Shown: positions 34,882 to 48,500, numbered from the stretch's first letter. The stretch is DNA of 64,000 nucleotides from Oreohelix idahoensis (GCA_024509875.1 JAMPIV010014851.1:1-64000), one strand, 5' to 3'. The notes: generated from the letters alone by a model not told the origin. A program made the numbers and translations.

Positions 34882-34956
34882 CTTGCTGCACGACTGCACT
34901 GCTGGGTGTTTACAATATTTGTTCGCTTGCTGTTTGCTCAGTGTCACTGTCTGCCT

Positions 34957-34974
34957 ATCCTGCCGACAACGCCA
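34957..34974 (-). other. Primer binding site
   Basis: Two bases inside the 5' LTR the minus strand reads TGGCGTTGTCGGCAGGAT, starting with the TGG expected to pair with a tRNA CCA end. The tRNA could not be assigned without a search. Confidence 0.7.
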
Positions 34975-34976
34975 AT

Positions 34977-35655
34977 TGTGATAGGGTGGGCGAGATGATG
35001 ATGATGATGATGTTGTGATTGTGATATCACTCTCTTGTCACACTCGCACCGACCCGAACAACAATAAAACTCTTGATTCTAGAGGCAGGGGCTATATTTA
35101 TTTTTACAGCCCATTCAGTGACAAAGCAAACATTAAACAAATAAACTAGCGAACATCACAAAACCCAACAAAACAAAACAAAACAAAACAAAACAAAACA
35201 CCCAACAGTGCCCGATGCTAATATGTCATGTCTTTGTTCCCCTTCTACCGACACAGGGCTAGCCCAACTTCGTATCTCTCTCGTCTTGTTTGTTATCTCT
35301 TCTGGACTGATACTTCTCAAAGGTCGCTGCTGGCCTTCGTAAGCTTTATATAGACTGTTAAGCCTAAACACTCAACTTAGTCCGCGCGCGCCGTAATCGC
35401 GCTATTTAAATAACACTCGCGATATATTGCTTTAGGAATAGCGAAAACACAAATAAAACCTACAGCTATTATCAAATAACACAATTCTACACCACAACTA
35501 TATGTAGGCTTTATTGTGGCCTAATAACATATCTTCTACTTCATCAATCTTGAATAATTTACATCCAAGCATGCTTCGCGCACATCGAAAATATGGGCGA
35601 TAAATCTGCCTAGAAACAGGTAGGGGGCGGGTGTCTCCTTTTCGGCCCCATCACA
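34977..35655 (-). repeat. 5' LTR (minus-strand sense)
   Basis: 679 bases, nearly the same as the LTR at 32651-33318. The 11-base length difference comes from two extra AAAAC units near 35.18 kb and one extra G near 35.63 kb. Confidence 0.95.
35345..35352 (-). promoter_or_regulatory. TATA box of the 5' LTR
   Basis: Minus-strand TATATAAA preceded by GTC and followed by GC, about 470 bases before the Gag ATG. Transcription would start some 25-30 bases downstream, near 35.32 kb. A minus-strand AATAAA lies at 35097-35102, about 250 bases further on, as expected for an R-region poly(A) signal. Confidence 0.65.
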
Positions 35656-35978
<323 letters not shown>

Positions 35979-36094
35979 ATTTATTTTAAAAACATACTTT
36001 AATTATGATGATTATTGCAAATGTTTGATGTTATATTACTTTTATAATGATAAATGCCTTAATAATGCTTAAAGTAAATGTGAGGATGAAAGGA

Positions 36095-36500
<406 letters not shown>

Positions 36501-37560
36501 TTGTATGAGTGTATGTTTGTCTAATAACTGTTGTGTGGGGTGAGAAACCAATAATACGTTTAATGATAAAGATTTATACAAGCCAACTAGAAGCAACAAA
36601 ATATGAACATAAAAAAACAAACAAGAGTTTACCGCCAAGACAAGAGACTGACCAAGGATGTGATTTATCACAGCACATTTTTGTGCGAAGATGGCACTTG
36701 ATGTGAATGTGGACGTCATGTTATGTCCGCGAGTATATGCCGTGACAAAGAAAGAGCAGAAGCACTGTGACAATCAAGCATGTCGTAAGAAGAAGAAGCT
36801 CTTGTAAGACTGGTTTCATGTTGTTAGCAGTCTTACCTTATAACACAGATTGATGGCTACAGAAAAATCTACCACAAGCATATTAACTATTTTGGCGCTG
36901 TCAAACTGGGATGTAGATTAAAAGAGACAATTTGAAGCACCTCTACAATAGTAGACAGAAGCTAACAGAGCAACATAATTACTATAATAGAAAACTTAAA
37001 GATGTGGACGAATTATTTCTAGCAACTTCGGAATACTGTAAATCAGCTCTACAACCCCAATCCCCCCTTTTTAATCCAGCTAGGAGAGAATAAGCTATCA
37101 GCCGACAAAACCACATGAAGCAGAAATAAATGGTAAGGCGTATCTCCTTTGGTTTGCCGTAAGATTTCACGAATGGTGACCAGAGAGTTAGAGCAAAACG
37201 AAGAGTCTATAGAAAGAAGTAACCTTCAATCAAGAATTACTCATAGCGGTGAGGTAAATAGGAGGATCTAAGGAAGAAAACTACAAACAACTGATTGTTC
37301 TCGGTTTTTGTAAATTTTATAACCCCGCCACTATTCTACGAGATAAATATTTGTCACTATGTAACAATAGACTTGTGTTCAGAAAGTCCATAGCAGAAGG
37401 TAATTCAGCAATATATAGAGATACTTAGATGTATCTTTATATCAACCAACCAATACCCTTTAGCTCCCCAAGAAACATAGGCCTGCAACAAACACAAGCC
37501 AAGTCTTCCTGTCCTGTCCATTCTTTATTGGACTTGTCCATATTTGTTGAAGTTGTTTTG
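36501..37560. other. Gene-free stretch
   Basis: No supported gene. A GAAGAAGAAG run at about 36.787 kb may be the 3' end of an old LINE, since the preceding 100 bases have a loose resemblance to such ends. Confidence 0.45.
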
Positions 37561-37566
37561 GTAAAA

Positions 37567-37690
37567 AGTTGTTTTTTTTACGGGATAGGGTAACCAGCCC
37601 CATGCCCAACCCTCCTTAGTCGCTTTTTGCGATTGCATGGTAGGGTACAGTGTTAAAATTCTTTGCTCCCCTTTCGGGCCCCGGTAACAC
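37567..37690 (-). repeat. Interspersed repeat family C, copy 2
   Basis: Reverse complement of 22.573-22.69 kb, sharing GGGGCCCGAAAGGG, AAAGCGACTAAGGAGGGTTG and GGTTACCCTATCCCGTAAA phrases. It is closer to consensus-like than copy 1, which has small deletions. Confidence 0.75.
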
Positions 37691-37799
37691 ACGGGTGGTA
37701 CCGTTATATAGATATTTAAAATAAGTTCATACACATGCAAACATCAACTTCCCATCAACCAAATTATCAACTCCAACGATGGATATATATATATATATT

Positions 37800-37857
37800 A
37801 GGAAACACCACTATAAGATGTAGAATCTTACACATATCTTGGCAGAAATATACACTG
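37800..37857 (+). pseudogene. Very short RTE-like RT scrap
   Basis: GATGTAGAATCTTACACATA and TCTTGGCAG match the minus strand of 333-400, encoding the YTYLG region of an RTE-like RT. It directly precedes repeat B. Confidence 0.45.
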
Positions 37858-38623
37858 TGAGATGGAAGTAGAGGTACAGAGTCTTTAACACGTTAGTCTT
37901 ATATCGGAAAATTATGGGTACGCAAAGTTTATTTTCTGGATTAGTTTATTTACTACACCAATTACCACTGTAGGGGTGTCTTAATTTGTATCACTCAGTC
38001 CTACGGATATTTAATTTTAGGGGAAAGGGGGGGGGGAGATATTATTAAAACAAGTTTTATATGTTTGTTAGTCTACCTGGTTTGTCGGAACTGATAGCAA
38101 CACAAATTTAAGAAGGCAAAGGTACAGAGGAATAAATAGAACTGGTCACCCAATCATTAGCTGGACGTAGTATAATGAAGGCTTCAACACTTCGCACCCC
38201 TACTACCGTATCTGGTATGCAAATAACTTTACGTGTTGTTTATGCAGTGAATGTGTGAGCACTTTTATTTTTACAGGGGAATGTAATGCGGTATGTTTGT
38301 GGTAACGGGAGAGAACCTAAACAAAAACAAAACAAAAATATTTAGGAGTAGTATTTATTGCAAGCCAAATGTTTTCAGTTAGTAATGTAAATTTAAAATG
38401 GAAACCAAAGGCCCTTGTTTATGCTTACTTACAGTATTTATATTTTAATAATTTTAACTGTAGTCTGGCGTGCCTCTTAAACAAATATAATTTATAAAAC
38501 AAACGTAGACTTTAGGTCATACTTGTATAAAGCTATATACATCTTTTAATTTAATAATACTAAATCTTTGGTTGCTGTTGAACTGACTTACCATGTTGAA
38601 CTTATACATGCGTTTTACATCCG
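37858..38623. repeat. Interspersed repeat family B, copy 2
   Basis: Direct copy of 2334-3092. The G homopolymer is nine bases here against about twenty in copy 1. Similarity stops at TTTTACATCCG. The sequence after 38623 does not resemble that after 3092, nor that after the LINE end at 9076. Confidence 0.8.
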
Positions 38624-41600
38624 GCGAATGCGCCACCAATAAAGCCTTGAAACATACCTTCTCTCACCATCAACCGCAACGGATGGTCGGTTTTGATTCT
38701 TCCAGGCTATGTTATTGTAAAAAAGTACATTTATATCTGCGTCATTGTTACCGTCTGATTTTTCTGCAGTAACACTTTCAGTAAGGCCACCAGATGATAC
38801 AAGCTTAAATTTATATTTTGCAGTACACTTCGGTACAGAGGTGACAGTTTCTTAATTGCATCCGCCACACAGGCTAATTCTATATATGTGTGTTGCTGTC
38901 CTGTCCTTGTGTCTGTAATGTTGACATGGGTGTATGTAGAGTCAGTCACACACCACCGTACGTACGTAAGCGTACATGTAGAAGTCAAAAAGGGTTGTAA
39001 ACGACTGGAACAGTTCGGTACTGTTTATTACGTTACACCACAGACTCGAGGACATAAACGAAACACAGTTACAGCAAAAGGTACGAATTATCGCTGCACT
39101 CAACAGACTGCACACTCGGCAGTTAACAATAATATCATGGCCTATAATGTCCTCACGACTCAGTATACTCACAAGACTGCGCTCACGGCAGTTAATAATA
39201 ATATCAGCGCTATAAAGACTGCACCCAGCGGTTAACATTAATATCATGGCCTATACTACTCCACACAAATATCTTTGCCTACACCAATCTTGGCCTACAG
39301 AAATCTTGGCATTATACAAATCTGGGCCTACACAAATCCATACTGCAGTTTTATCAAATAGGCTGTACACACAGCGAAAACATAAGTCGACATATTCTCC
39401 ATCCACTGTGCAGGGAGACACACAGAAAAAAACCCAGGGCTCGACCACCTCGGTCAAACGCCCAGAACAGACTCCCCGCGATCACACACTAGTCCCGCCA
39501 AAAAACCCGTCACGAGACTCGGCTGTTTTGAACACAGCTCTCAATAATACATGCGGACTAGCCGCGAGCTATTCACATACAGCTCAAAACAGTACAGAAT
39601 AAATACATCTCAACATTTGAGATAATCAGTGTTCACCACGTTTTTCTGTACTCTGTCACTCGAAAATAGGAGAAGATATTTCTATCATAAAGTCAAACAA
39701 GAATCCGCTTAATCGAGCATTCAAGCGCCGCAACCCAAAATTGTCCAAAAAGCATTTTAAAGATTACTTCCCCTCCATAAGATGTACTCGCAACAGTTTA
39801 CCACACCTCCGGGGAAAAAAAATGTTTCTATCATTTTTTTTGAAAATTAACTCCCAAAACAAAAAAAATTTAGAAGACAATGAAGTTCTAACATATGCTT
39901 ACAAACATCCCCTTATTTTAAATCAAAATTATATATCTACAAAAAATATCAGTAGTAAACTTAAAATAGCAACTAAAGCATCCAGCATAATCAGCTAAGT
40001 ATAAAAAGTAATTAGTTTAAATATACAAATATGATCAGTTTCAAAATTAAGTTAAGTATTTTAAGTACAAACCAACCCGAAAACAACCGATTGAAAGAGA
40101 AAATACAAGATCAATCAAAAAAAAAAAAAGAATGATCTGTAATAAAGGAAAGTAAGAACTAGGAAAATGAGAAACAATCAACAATACCATATGATAACAA
40201 TTAAGGAGAACAATTACATGTAAAATAAATACAACCAGCATAAGTAGATATATTATATCAAGTCATATAACCACTCCAACAATACAAAGAATAGAAGTAT
40301 AAGTGTTGAAAGAAGACAAAGTATACAAGTAGAATGAAGTGAGACGAAGATGAGGTACGAAAGTATAAACAAGATATGAAATCCATACCGAAAAGGCAAC
40401 AAAAAAGAAGGAATGAAATGAAGAATAATCACCAAAGACAGATGGAATGCAAAGGCACGAACGCAGAGAAAGCCAATAACAATACATAATAACAACTGTT
40501 TAGATCAGACAACGTATTTCAAAAATATATACAACCATGATCGACAAACACAAAACAAAATGTCAAAGTATATCTGTACTAACACCACAACAACAAAAAA
40601 ATAGTTTATAACTAAACAAAACCTAATAAGTAATTTAAACAAGTTACAAAAGTTATACATAACTAAAAATAAATAAATTATAGGCATCGAACAAACAAGT
40701 AATAGCATTGCTATAACTAAGTACGACTAACGCACAATCAAGCGCTAAAATTTAAAAAAATACATTATAACGTAAAAAAAACAACTTTTTACAAGAACTA
40801 ATCACTCTACGTATCAATCATATCACACAGTCAAATGTTGGGCACACCAAAAAAAATTACAATGCCAAAAAACAATTCATTTATTATCAAAAGTACCATA
40901 CAAACATATTTTAACAATAAGTTACATAAAAACAGTATTCAATTTTTAAGTAATTCAAAACCACTAAAAAACTAATAATGAAATCAGCTTTTAACAAAAT
41001 GAGTGAAACATAAAACAAAAATCCTATCTCGAACAAACCCTTAAATCAACACATGTAAGTTTAGTTTAACCTTTAAGTTCTTTCGGCTGACAATTACGTT
41101 CAGCTCAGTTACAGTGCTATTTAGCTATAACTTTATATCTTACTCAACTTGATATGATATACACTATAAATAAATCTACAATCTGTTGCTACTATGAAAT
41201 ATGAAAAAGGTCCTATAAAAATATCTGCAAAAAAAAAAAAAAATTCGAAAACAAAAAAATTTTTTTTTTTCAAATAATCTGCTAAGAAAATAATCTGCAT
41301 GCCTGACTGGCAAGAAATCAAGTTCTGGAAAAATAAAAGTTTCACAATATGTTAACAAATCCAAATACAAGATCATTTATAATACATGCAATCTATTTTC
41401 AAAATTACATTTCACAACCTAACAGATATTCATATCTTCTCTGCATGTTTTAATATATTAATTAAACATGGCATCAAAACATGAGAAAAAATTTAATTAA
41501 GTGAATAACGAACACTCAGGACTATCTAAAAGTTACCACTACATCAACACAGTAAATGAGTTTGTGCATAGGGCTGGCAATCTCATCATGTACAAAAACT

Positions 41601-42250
41601 ATCCCAAAAAACACAGTTGCAAAAATTCTAAGTTGACCAGAGTAGTATAAAGGACAATAATTACATGCTACACATTATCAAACACAATAATATATAAATA
41701 GTATAAAAATGTATTAATACGTCATCAAAATACAGACATATAAATAACAATAAAAAAAATTATGGCAATCAAATGATGCATACAAATAATCATCATAATG
41801 TTACAGAAAAATTACATAATATTACATTACAAAAGTATATAACGTTCTATACTATAAAATACAAAAATATTTACTGTCCTAGAAATAAATAAATAAAAAT
41901 CAGACGCAAAATATCCCGCTTTCTTGTAAACATGTCCTGACCCTCAACAGGTAACACATCAGATGCTAGTAAGACGCTGACAGGTTTCGCTTGAATAACC
42001 ACTCGGGCGTAAAGTTGATCTACATTTCTCACCGCAAATGTAAACAGGAGCGCTGAATCTTATCGCGAAGTCGCTTCTGTCAAAAATACAAATGAAAATT
42101 TCCATTTTAATCAATGGTGAAATTTAATTAGGAAAACGGAAATTGAATCTCACGATTACCTAAACTTGTGGCTCGTGTAAAGTTCTGGTCTCTTCACGAT
42201 GCCATCAGCTCTTCCTCTATCACATGTAGGTACACAGAAACATGACCGCA
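38624..42250. other. Gene-free, A-rich region with degenerate short repeats
   Basis: No supported gene. At 39.10-39.26 kb three degenerate units share CAGTTAA, AATATCA and GGCCTATA. At 39.26-39.35 kb units of about 16 bases read CCTACACAAATCTTGG-like. From 39.7 to 42.0 kb the plus strand is strongly A-rich and T-poor, so long frames on the minus strand (Phe, Leu, Tyr-rich) are composition artefacts. The right edge may be the 3' untranslated part of the interrupted gag gene. Confidence 0.5.
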
Positions 42251-43401
42251 CTAGAAGGTCGTGACTGTCGTAGGCTGAAACAAAGTCCTACATTCACAAG
42301 AACGAGACACTTTCTCGCAATCAAAAACATTATCAGCAATAGTATCTGAAACCCCTCTGTTATTGTTACCTTGTCTACCTTTATTATAAATGACTTTAGT
42401 CTTTTGTTGAGAAACGTTACTCTTGTGATGCAAAGCAACATTTGAAGAGCTGTTATCTCTATCATACTTTCCAATATTCTTACAATCAAAACTTTGAGAT
42501 TTGTTAAATTGTCTCCAGTTTTTAGGAGAGGGAAAATTATTATTCACTGGTCTCCCTTGATACTGTTTAATCTTGGGATTGTCTATTTTACAAGAACTGT
42601 TCTTCTTTCCACCTATGGGAATATGTTTACCATTAGTTTCAAACTGACTGTGCTGAGTTTGATAAGTAACTGGACTGCTAGAATGTTTATTATCTCGCCC
42701 ATAGTGGGTTTCATTCTTGGAAAAAGTAGTACTATGTTTATTCCCTGTTACAAATTTATCATAATTTGCAATAGTAAACACCTGGATGATCTTAGGAGCT
42801 TTGACCTGCAATTTCTCACATTTCTTTTCGTGATTAACAGAACTGGCTGTTACACTAGAATCTTTGTTGGTCTGACGCAAAGAATTATTACTAGAATCAT
42901 CAGTAACATTAGAACTTGGAAAGTTGTATTTCCCACGAAAAGATCTATATTTACCATGTATGACCTCTCTATGAGCAAAAAGTGTATGGGGTTGACTTTT
43001 CGCTGTAGTGCTCTGATGCAACTTTCTGTCTATCACTGTCAACAATGACAGAAGACCACATTTTGTTGTTCAAAACAATATCTAGTAGGCCATATACTCT
43101 TTCCCTTGCTTCCGCAATTTCATTATCTTTAAGTGAAATCTCTTCACTTAACCTTTTATTTAACTCCTTAACAGCCAAAACTTTGCCACTTTCTTCTGCT
43201 AGTAATTTCTCAACCTTAATCAATTTGTCTTTCTCCACCATTAACTCTTCCACTCTCTCTTTATCACCCCTCTCAATCTCACTATCATGGCCATTCGTAA
43301 GCCAATCAACCTTCTCTAGGGATATGGAATCCTTTTCTTTAATTTGGCGACCAAAAATCGCATTGTCACTTAACAGATCAGTAAGTGTTTCATTACACAA
43401 C
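42251..43401 (-). pseudogene. Interrupted gag-like gene, 3' part
   Basis: Downstream half of the gene whose 5' half lies at 53065-53500. From the insertion point (43401) a frame of about 143 codons runs to 42969, Lys/Glu-rich and probably coiled-coil, with EKDKLIKVEKLLAEESG and EISLKDNEIAEARERV. A second frame (43045-42251, +1 relative) is rich in Asn, Ser, Lys and His and ends SCECRTLFQPTTVTTF, then TAG and CGHVS. This matches the C-terminal motif of the inserted element's own Gag (CSECTTLFQPKAITT then CGH). So the interrupted gene is a relative's gag. The change of frame could be a mutation or a programmed shift. No protease or pol follows. It could also be a domesticated gene. Confidence 0.65.
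43397..43401. other. Target-site duplication ACAAC, left copy
   Basis: ACAAC lies immediately before the left LTR. The same five bases follow the right LTR at 53065-53069. Five-base duplications are usual for gypsy-type integrases. Confidence 0.9.
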
Positions 43402-44581
43402 TGTAGTGTCGTTTTTTTTACCACTCTGTAGGTTTCGTTCAAATGGTGTAGTTGTGTCTTGAAGGAGGTGGTAACGACATCTATCTTGATCGTGCTAAAA
43501 CTGGTTACGCGAATAATGAATATGACTCGAGTGATCAGTTGTAAAAAATGTAATTTAAACAGTGGCACATCAAAACAAAGGCTGGTGCCAACCGAAATAT
43601 CCGACAACTCCCGGATTCCAAATAACGACAATGTTTATTCAACGAAGACGTTGGACTTGACAAAACATTCGACAATACTAGACATTCTTCTGATCAATGA
43701 TGTAGGTACAGCATGTTCATTTCAGTAAAACCAATTAAGTATATTGCAGACCAAAATCCAGTCATCAATTTATAGCTGGTTCTTTGCATTAACAAAGTAC
43801 ATATACGAGGAGGCATTTTAGATCAAACGGTAACTTTCATTTGACCCTTGACCGTGAATATAATATCGAGATCCCTGTTATGTCCTCTCACATCTGAGAT
43901 CTCTTGAATAAGGAGGTTCCTAACTATAATGGCCTCATGATTGAGCATCATAACAAATATTTCAATAGTGTCTAGTGACGACATCCATTGACGCCTAGAC
44001 AGATAATATAAATATATTTGATTCACCTCTGTAATATCGCCGGTACTTTCAATCCGGCCACTTTGGATAAGTAATAACGTAGAGTCCATTCCATTTTTTT
44101 TATCTAACGTTTATCCCTTGAATATCTTCAAGATTTCATAGCTATCAACGCGGTGACTACTTTCCTTGTCTGATACCAGTGTTGTACGAGTATCAGCTGG
44201 AGGTCACACGTAAAAAGACGAATAATAATTCATACAGGAATTATAAATTAAGAATCTATTACCTTGCTGAGATGACCGAAAGGGCTATGACTTGACTTGC
44301 AGGAAGCCAGTCATCCAGCACGAATAGTAAGTTTTAATACAGGACTCCAAAGTCATCAGACAATCCGTCTGGAAACACCGAACCATTCCTTGGTTCATCG
44401 CCAGATACGTCATCCTCTAGATCTTAGAAACCCGTGCGCTAAGAGTCTCTCATACACTACATAGTGCACACACGTGCGTGATAAATCATACGAACAAATA
44501 ATATTCCTATCATAAGAATGGTGCGTAACCTTTTAACACAGGCAGGACCTAAGACTGCCATTTATGTAAAAGTACGCAACA
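43402..44581 (-). repeat. 3' LTR of the Gmr1-like element
   Basis: 1,180 bases from TGTAGTGTCG to GTACGCAACA on the plus strand. A polypurine tract (minus strand AAGGGGGAGTGAAAAGGA) lies at about 44584-44602, just inside. Differences from the other LTR include short indels near 44.32 and 44.49 kb. Confidence 0.93.
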
Positions 44582-44603
44582 GTATCCTTTTCACTCCCCC
44601 TTA

Positions 44604-45600
44604 AAAAAAGTTAATTATATTAATCTTTTTTTTCTAAATAATTCGGAGAGTTGAGTCAAACTACATCGACATCTATAAAAATAATTCATAATTAAAATAT
44701 TATACCATAAAAAGAAAATGAATATTAAATAGAAATCAAGACAACTAAACTATAGCATGCATTAAAGCATACATCCACAATCGACCTACTTTGGTACAAT
44801 GTGGTGAAATTCAATGAAAAAAAAAATTCAAAGAAAGTTGGAAATCAGAACCAAAAGAATGGTAAAACATCCATCTAAATTTCCAAAAGGAAACAAAACA
44901 AAACTAACACATGATTTCAGATGAAAAAAAGAAAAACAATGATGATATGTAACAAATGACAAGTGAATTATAAACCGAAAAATGAAATTAAAACACGCAA
45001 AGTGAATAAACAATGCATAATTCAACACGCTAAGAGAACAACACACTTAATGTTTCTAACATTACTAAGGTGAACTAATCATATATAAATATCACGATCA
45101 TGAACCATGAGTGGTAGATATAAGTATGAGGAGACACATATAAACTATTAGTGAATGTGAACTATACCACTACTTGAGAACTTAACTTGATTCTAACTAA
45201 TCAATAATTTTCTTAATTAAAAAACAATCACTAATTACTCATTCATTTAATTGCTAACAGTCTTACTAAGTGTTACTGTTATATTAAGAATCGTTAATAA
45301 AATATGAGAATCTGTTCATTTATTTTCCATGAACGATGAAAAAATATTTATTTAACACTTTACGTAGTCCAATATGTTCATTATGAATTATGACTATATC
45401 TGTATACAACAGACAACAGTGTTCCCGTACCAAGAAAATGTAAGATCTAAAAAGTCATGTTTCAATGCAAACAATGAGTCTATCTTGATAGTAATGTCGG
45501 TACGAATAATCCTGATCCATACGAAGTCTGTATAGAGTTTAGGAAAATAAAATAGTTCCATGATCATCACATTCCATTTGAACGATTATATGTAGAGACG
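44604..45600 (-). other. 3' untranslated region of the Gmr1-like element
   Basis: About 1 kb between the RNase H stop and the polypurine tract, with no coding signal. The sense strand is T-rich. No envelope-like gene is seen. Confidence 0.6.
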
Positions 45601-45601
45601 T

Positions 45602-47340
45602 TTACATTTCTGGAAGTTGTTCTGGTTCGACAGGTTCGCTTGGACAGCGTGACAAACAGTCCGCAAACACGTTTTTAACTCCAGGTATTGAACGAATTTC
45701 AAAACTGTAAGGTTGTAAGGCTATAGCGTACCTTGTTGACTTTGAAGATTTAACGTCTTTCGTATTAAGAGCTGTGAGAGTCTTTTGGTCACTTTCAACG
45801 ATGAAATGTGAGCCTAATAGGTATCGTTCAAGTTTTGTAATAGACCAGACTAATGCAAGAAGTTCCCTGTCAAGAACTGAATATTTCTGTTCGGTGGTCG
45901 TCAATTTTCTCGAAACGTACATCACGGGGTGCAAGGTGCCAGAATATTCTTGCATCAAAACACCGGCGATTCCATATGATGACGCGTCACTACGAAGAAT
46001 AAAAATCAGGTTTTTGTTAGGCAACCTTAAAACTGGAGCTTGTGAAAAAAATCTTTTAATTTTGTCTAACGCGATTTGATGTTCATTAGACCCCTGAATT
46101 ACGTTAGCTGTCCCTTTTCTCAACAAAGAAGAAAAATTAGCAGTTATAGTAGACAAATGAGGGATAAACTTAGCATAGAACTGTATTAGTCCCAAAAGAG
46201 ATCTAACTTGTTTCTTTGTCTTAGGTGCTGTGATGTTTAGAATTTTAGAGACATTACTGTCCTCTGTATACATCATGCCATGACCAATACGGTGACCCAG
46301 AAAGGAAATGTCGTGAAAACCGACAAATGCCTTCGATGGCTTCGCTGTTAGAGTATAATCACGTAACGTAGATAGTAAAGAATTTAATCCCTGAATATGC
46401 TCATCCCATGGGTCGCTAAAGAGACAGATGTCATCAATGTAAGTAATGACATCGGGACGATGAGAAAGCACACGATGCATCATGCGTACAAAGGAAGCAG
46501 GTGCGTTTACTAATCCAAATGGCATAAAATTCCATTGGAATAGACCACGTGGTGTCGAGAAAGCGGTGAGTGGTTTTGCTTTAGGTGTGAGTGGCACTTG
46601 CTAGTATCCCTTAGAAAGGTCAAATTTAGAGAAGAAGGTAGAATGTGCTAATTTGACCAATAAGTCTTCCAAGAGGGGCAAAGGTTCGGCATCGAATTTT
46701 GTCACTTTGTTTAATTTCCTGTAATCTACGCAAAGACGAATATTGTTGTCTTTCTTTCTAATGATCACCATAGATGATGAGTATGGTGATGAAGTTGGTT
46801 CAGTTATATTTAATCGAAGCATCTCATCCAATTCCTTATCAACCTTATCACGAAAGTGTAAAGGGATAGGGTATGGACGGACTCGAATAGGTGTATCGTC
46901 AGTCAAAAGAATATCATGTTGGATAACTGACGTATGACCTGGGATGTCAGTGAGAACATCCTCATACGAGTGCAGAATTGAAAAGACTTGCTGACGTTGA
47001 TCAGCAGAGAGAGTAGAAGAAATAGTGACGTCATTCCAATTCTCAGTGGAATGAAGCGGTACAACTGGTATAGGCAATTGTACATCATCAAAAGAAGATT
47101 CTTCTTCTTGAATAACCGATAAATTAGAGTAGTGTTGAATAGGAGGGGTGGAATCGTCAGTTGCCTGGAATACTGACTGTAGATAATCAGGACGTGAGTA
47201 ATACTCCTTCAACATGTTAATGTGGAAGGTTTTATGTTTGCCATTAATATCTACGATGTAGTCAACATCGGATATTCTCGAGATGATTCTAAAAGGACCT
47301 CTCCAAGTAATTAGAAGACGCTTGTTATGAGAAGGTAATA
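45602..47340 (-). pseudogene. Gmr1-like pol, RT and RNase H part
   Basis: This part copies element RNA into DNA. From about 46950 the minus strand shows VRPYPIPLHFRDKVDKEL, SPYSSSMVIIRKKD, RLCVDYRKLNKVT and FFSKFDLSKGY, then an in-frame TAG at 46601-46603 where RT normally has Trp, then QVPL, FMPFGLVNAPASF and the catalytic YIDD at 46430-46441. RNase H follows with SDASSYGIAGVLMQ, DRELLALVW, ESDQKTL and NVFADCLSRCP, ending at 45602. The segment 47340-46960 links to integrase and contains its C-terminal GPFRI...HINMLKEYY region. RT lies downstream of integrase in the same reading frame as the integrase tail, which shows the unusual order directly. Confidence 0.9.
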
Positions 47341-48500
47341 GAACAAATGCTTCGTCACCAGGAAGAAGCTGGCGAAGACGTCTATACTTGTTTGCAAATA
47401 GACGAGCTTTTTCTTTGGCCTGTTCTGATGATGCAGTAGCTAATCTACAAGCATCTATGATTCTCTTCCTCAACGAGATAACATACTCATAAGAGGATTG
47501 AGTTTCCTCTTCCATCTTTTCTTCAACCAGTAAGTCGTGAATTAACGACATCGGTCCGCGTGGTTGCATGCCAAAAACAAGTTGGAATGGAGAAAAACCA
47601 GTGGCTTGATTTTGTACCTCGCGATAAGCAAAAAGAGCAGCTGGCAGGATAGGTCCCAATCCTGAGAGTGATCTTGAGTTATCTTACCCAACAACTGCTT
47701 GAGTGTCCTATTCAGACGCTCAATTAACCCATTGGACATCGCATGATAGATCGAACGGAGAGATCTTTCTATTCCTAACGTCTTCATAACCTGAGACATT
47801 GATTCGGAAATAAACTGGACACCATGATCCGATAAGATTTTACGCGGAAAAACAATGCCTGAAAAGATCAACATCAACGCCTCTGCTACACTAGCCGATG
47901 AAGGGTTTTTCAGAGGTATGGCCTCAGGCCAACGCGTACACATATCAATACAAGTAAGTATGTGTGTATGTCCTCTGGCAGATGGTAGCATCGGACCAAT
48001 GATATCAATTGCCATTTTATCAAATGATCTAAAAGGGATGTCCGCAGCCTGAATAGGAGCCGCATGAAATGGACCCCGTACTTTAACCTCTTGACATATC
48101 AAACATGAACGACAATAGAGAGTGGCATCTCTATGGACGCCAGGCCAGTAGAATGCAGATAGCAATCTAGATTTGGTTCGAGAAAAAACCCATATGGCCT
48201 GCGCATTGCGAGTTGTGTGCATTCTGTAATATCCTAGCTCTCATAGAAGATGGGACTAGAATCTGTGAACGTAAGGATGAATTATTTTCCCGTATCAGCC
48301 TAACCAAAATACCATTCTTAAGAGCAAAGTCATGTCTAGATTTTGCATTTCTGGTGTTGGTATTATTTTTGTTCACAAATTGAAAACTTTTTTTTAAAGA
48401 ATCATCATTCTTTTGCAAAGTCGCAAACATCTCCCGTGAAATATGAGAATCATCATCAAAAGTGGCATTAACTGTAGGTTCAGCAGGTGTATCACGCGAC
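47150..48500 (-). pseudogene. Gmr1-like pol, integrase part
   Basis: Integrase inserts the cDNA into host DNA. It starts with a spacer including LKNGILVRL and ILQNAHNSQCAGHMG, whose His residues pair with YCRSCLICQ to form the HHCC zinc domain. The catalytic core has MAIDIIGP (D), LSDHGVQF (D) and NGLIERLNR (E). The tail has LFAYREV, FSPFQLVFG, a Lys/Arg-rich region and GPFRIISRI. One frameshift lies near 48.2 kb between the zinc His pair and Cys pair, and another near 47.64 kb after the core. It directly follows protease and directly precedes RT. Confidence 0.9.

Larger units (their letters stand above)
32651..35655 (-). mobile_element. Gag-only LTR retrotransposon carrying a LIN28-like module
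   Basis: Complete element of 3,005 bp with two direct LTRs (668 and 679 bases), a 1,658-base internal region and one minus-strand gene. It lacks protease, RT, RNase H and integrase, so it must borrow them: a non-autonomous element. LTR ends are TGTGAT and ATCACA. By eye the LTRs differ at about four substitutions, one G-run length and two AAAAC units, so the insertion is recent. Both flanks are ATCT repeat; TATC on both sides fits a 4-base duplication but proves nothing in a period-4 array. Confidence 0.93.

Noticed and set aside
40000..41400. Several minus-strand frames rich in Phe, Leu, Ile and Tyr that look like membrane proteins
   Set aside because: The plus strand is A-rich and T-poor here, so minus-strand frames are hydrophobic by composition. 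They overlap each other and lack motifs.
42494..43048. 184-codon plus-strand frame, and a 128-codon one at 43045-43431
   Set aside because: They are antisense to the interrupted gag-like gene, whose composition and motif match a known relative.
44582..45600. Possible envelope gene after RNase H in the Gmr1-like element
   Set aside because: No open frame of useful length, signal peptide or membrane segment with coding composition on the sense strand.
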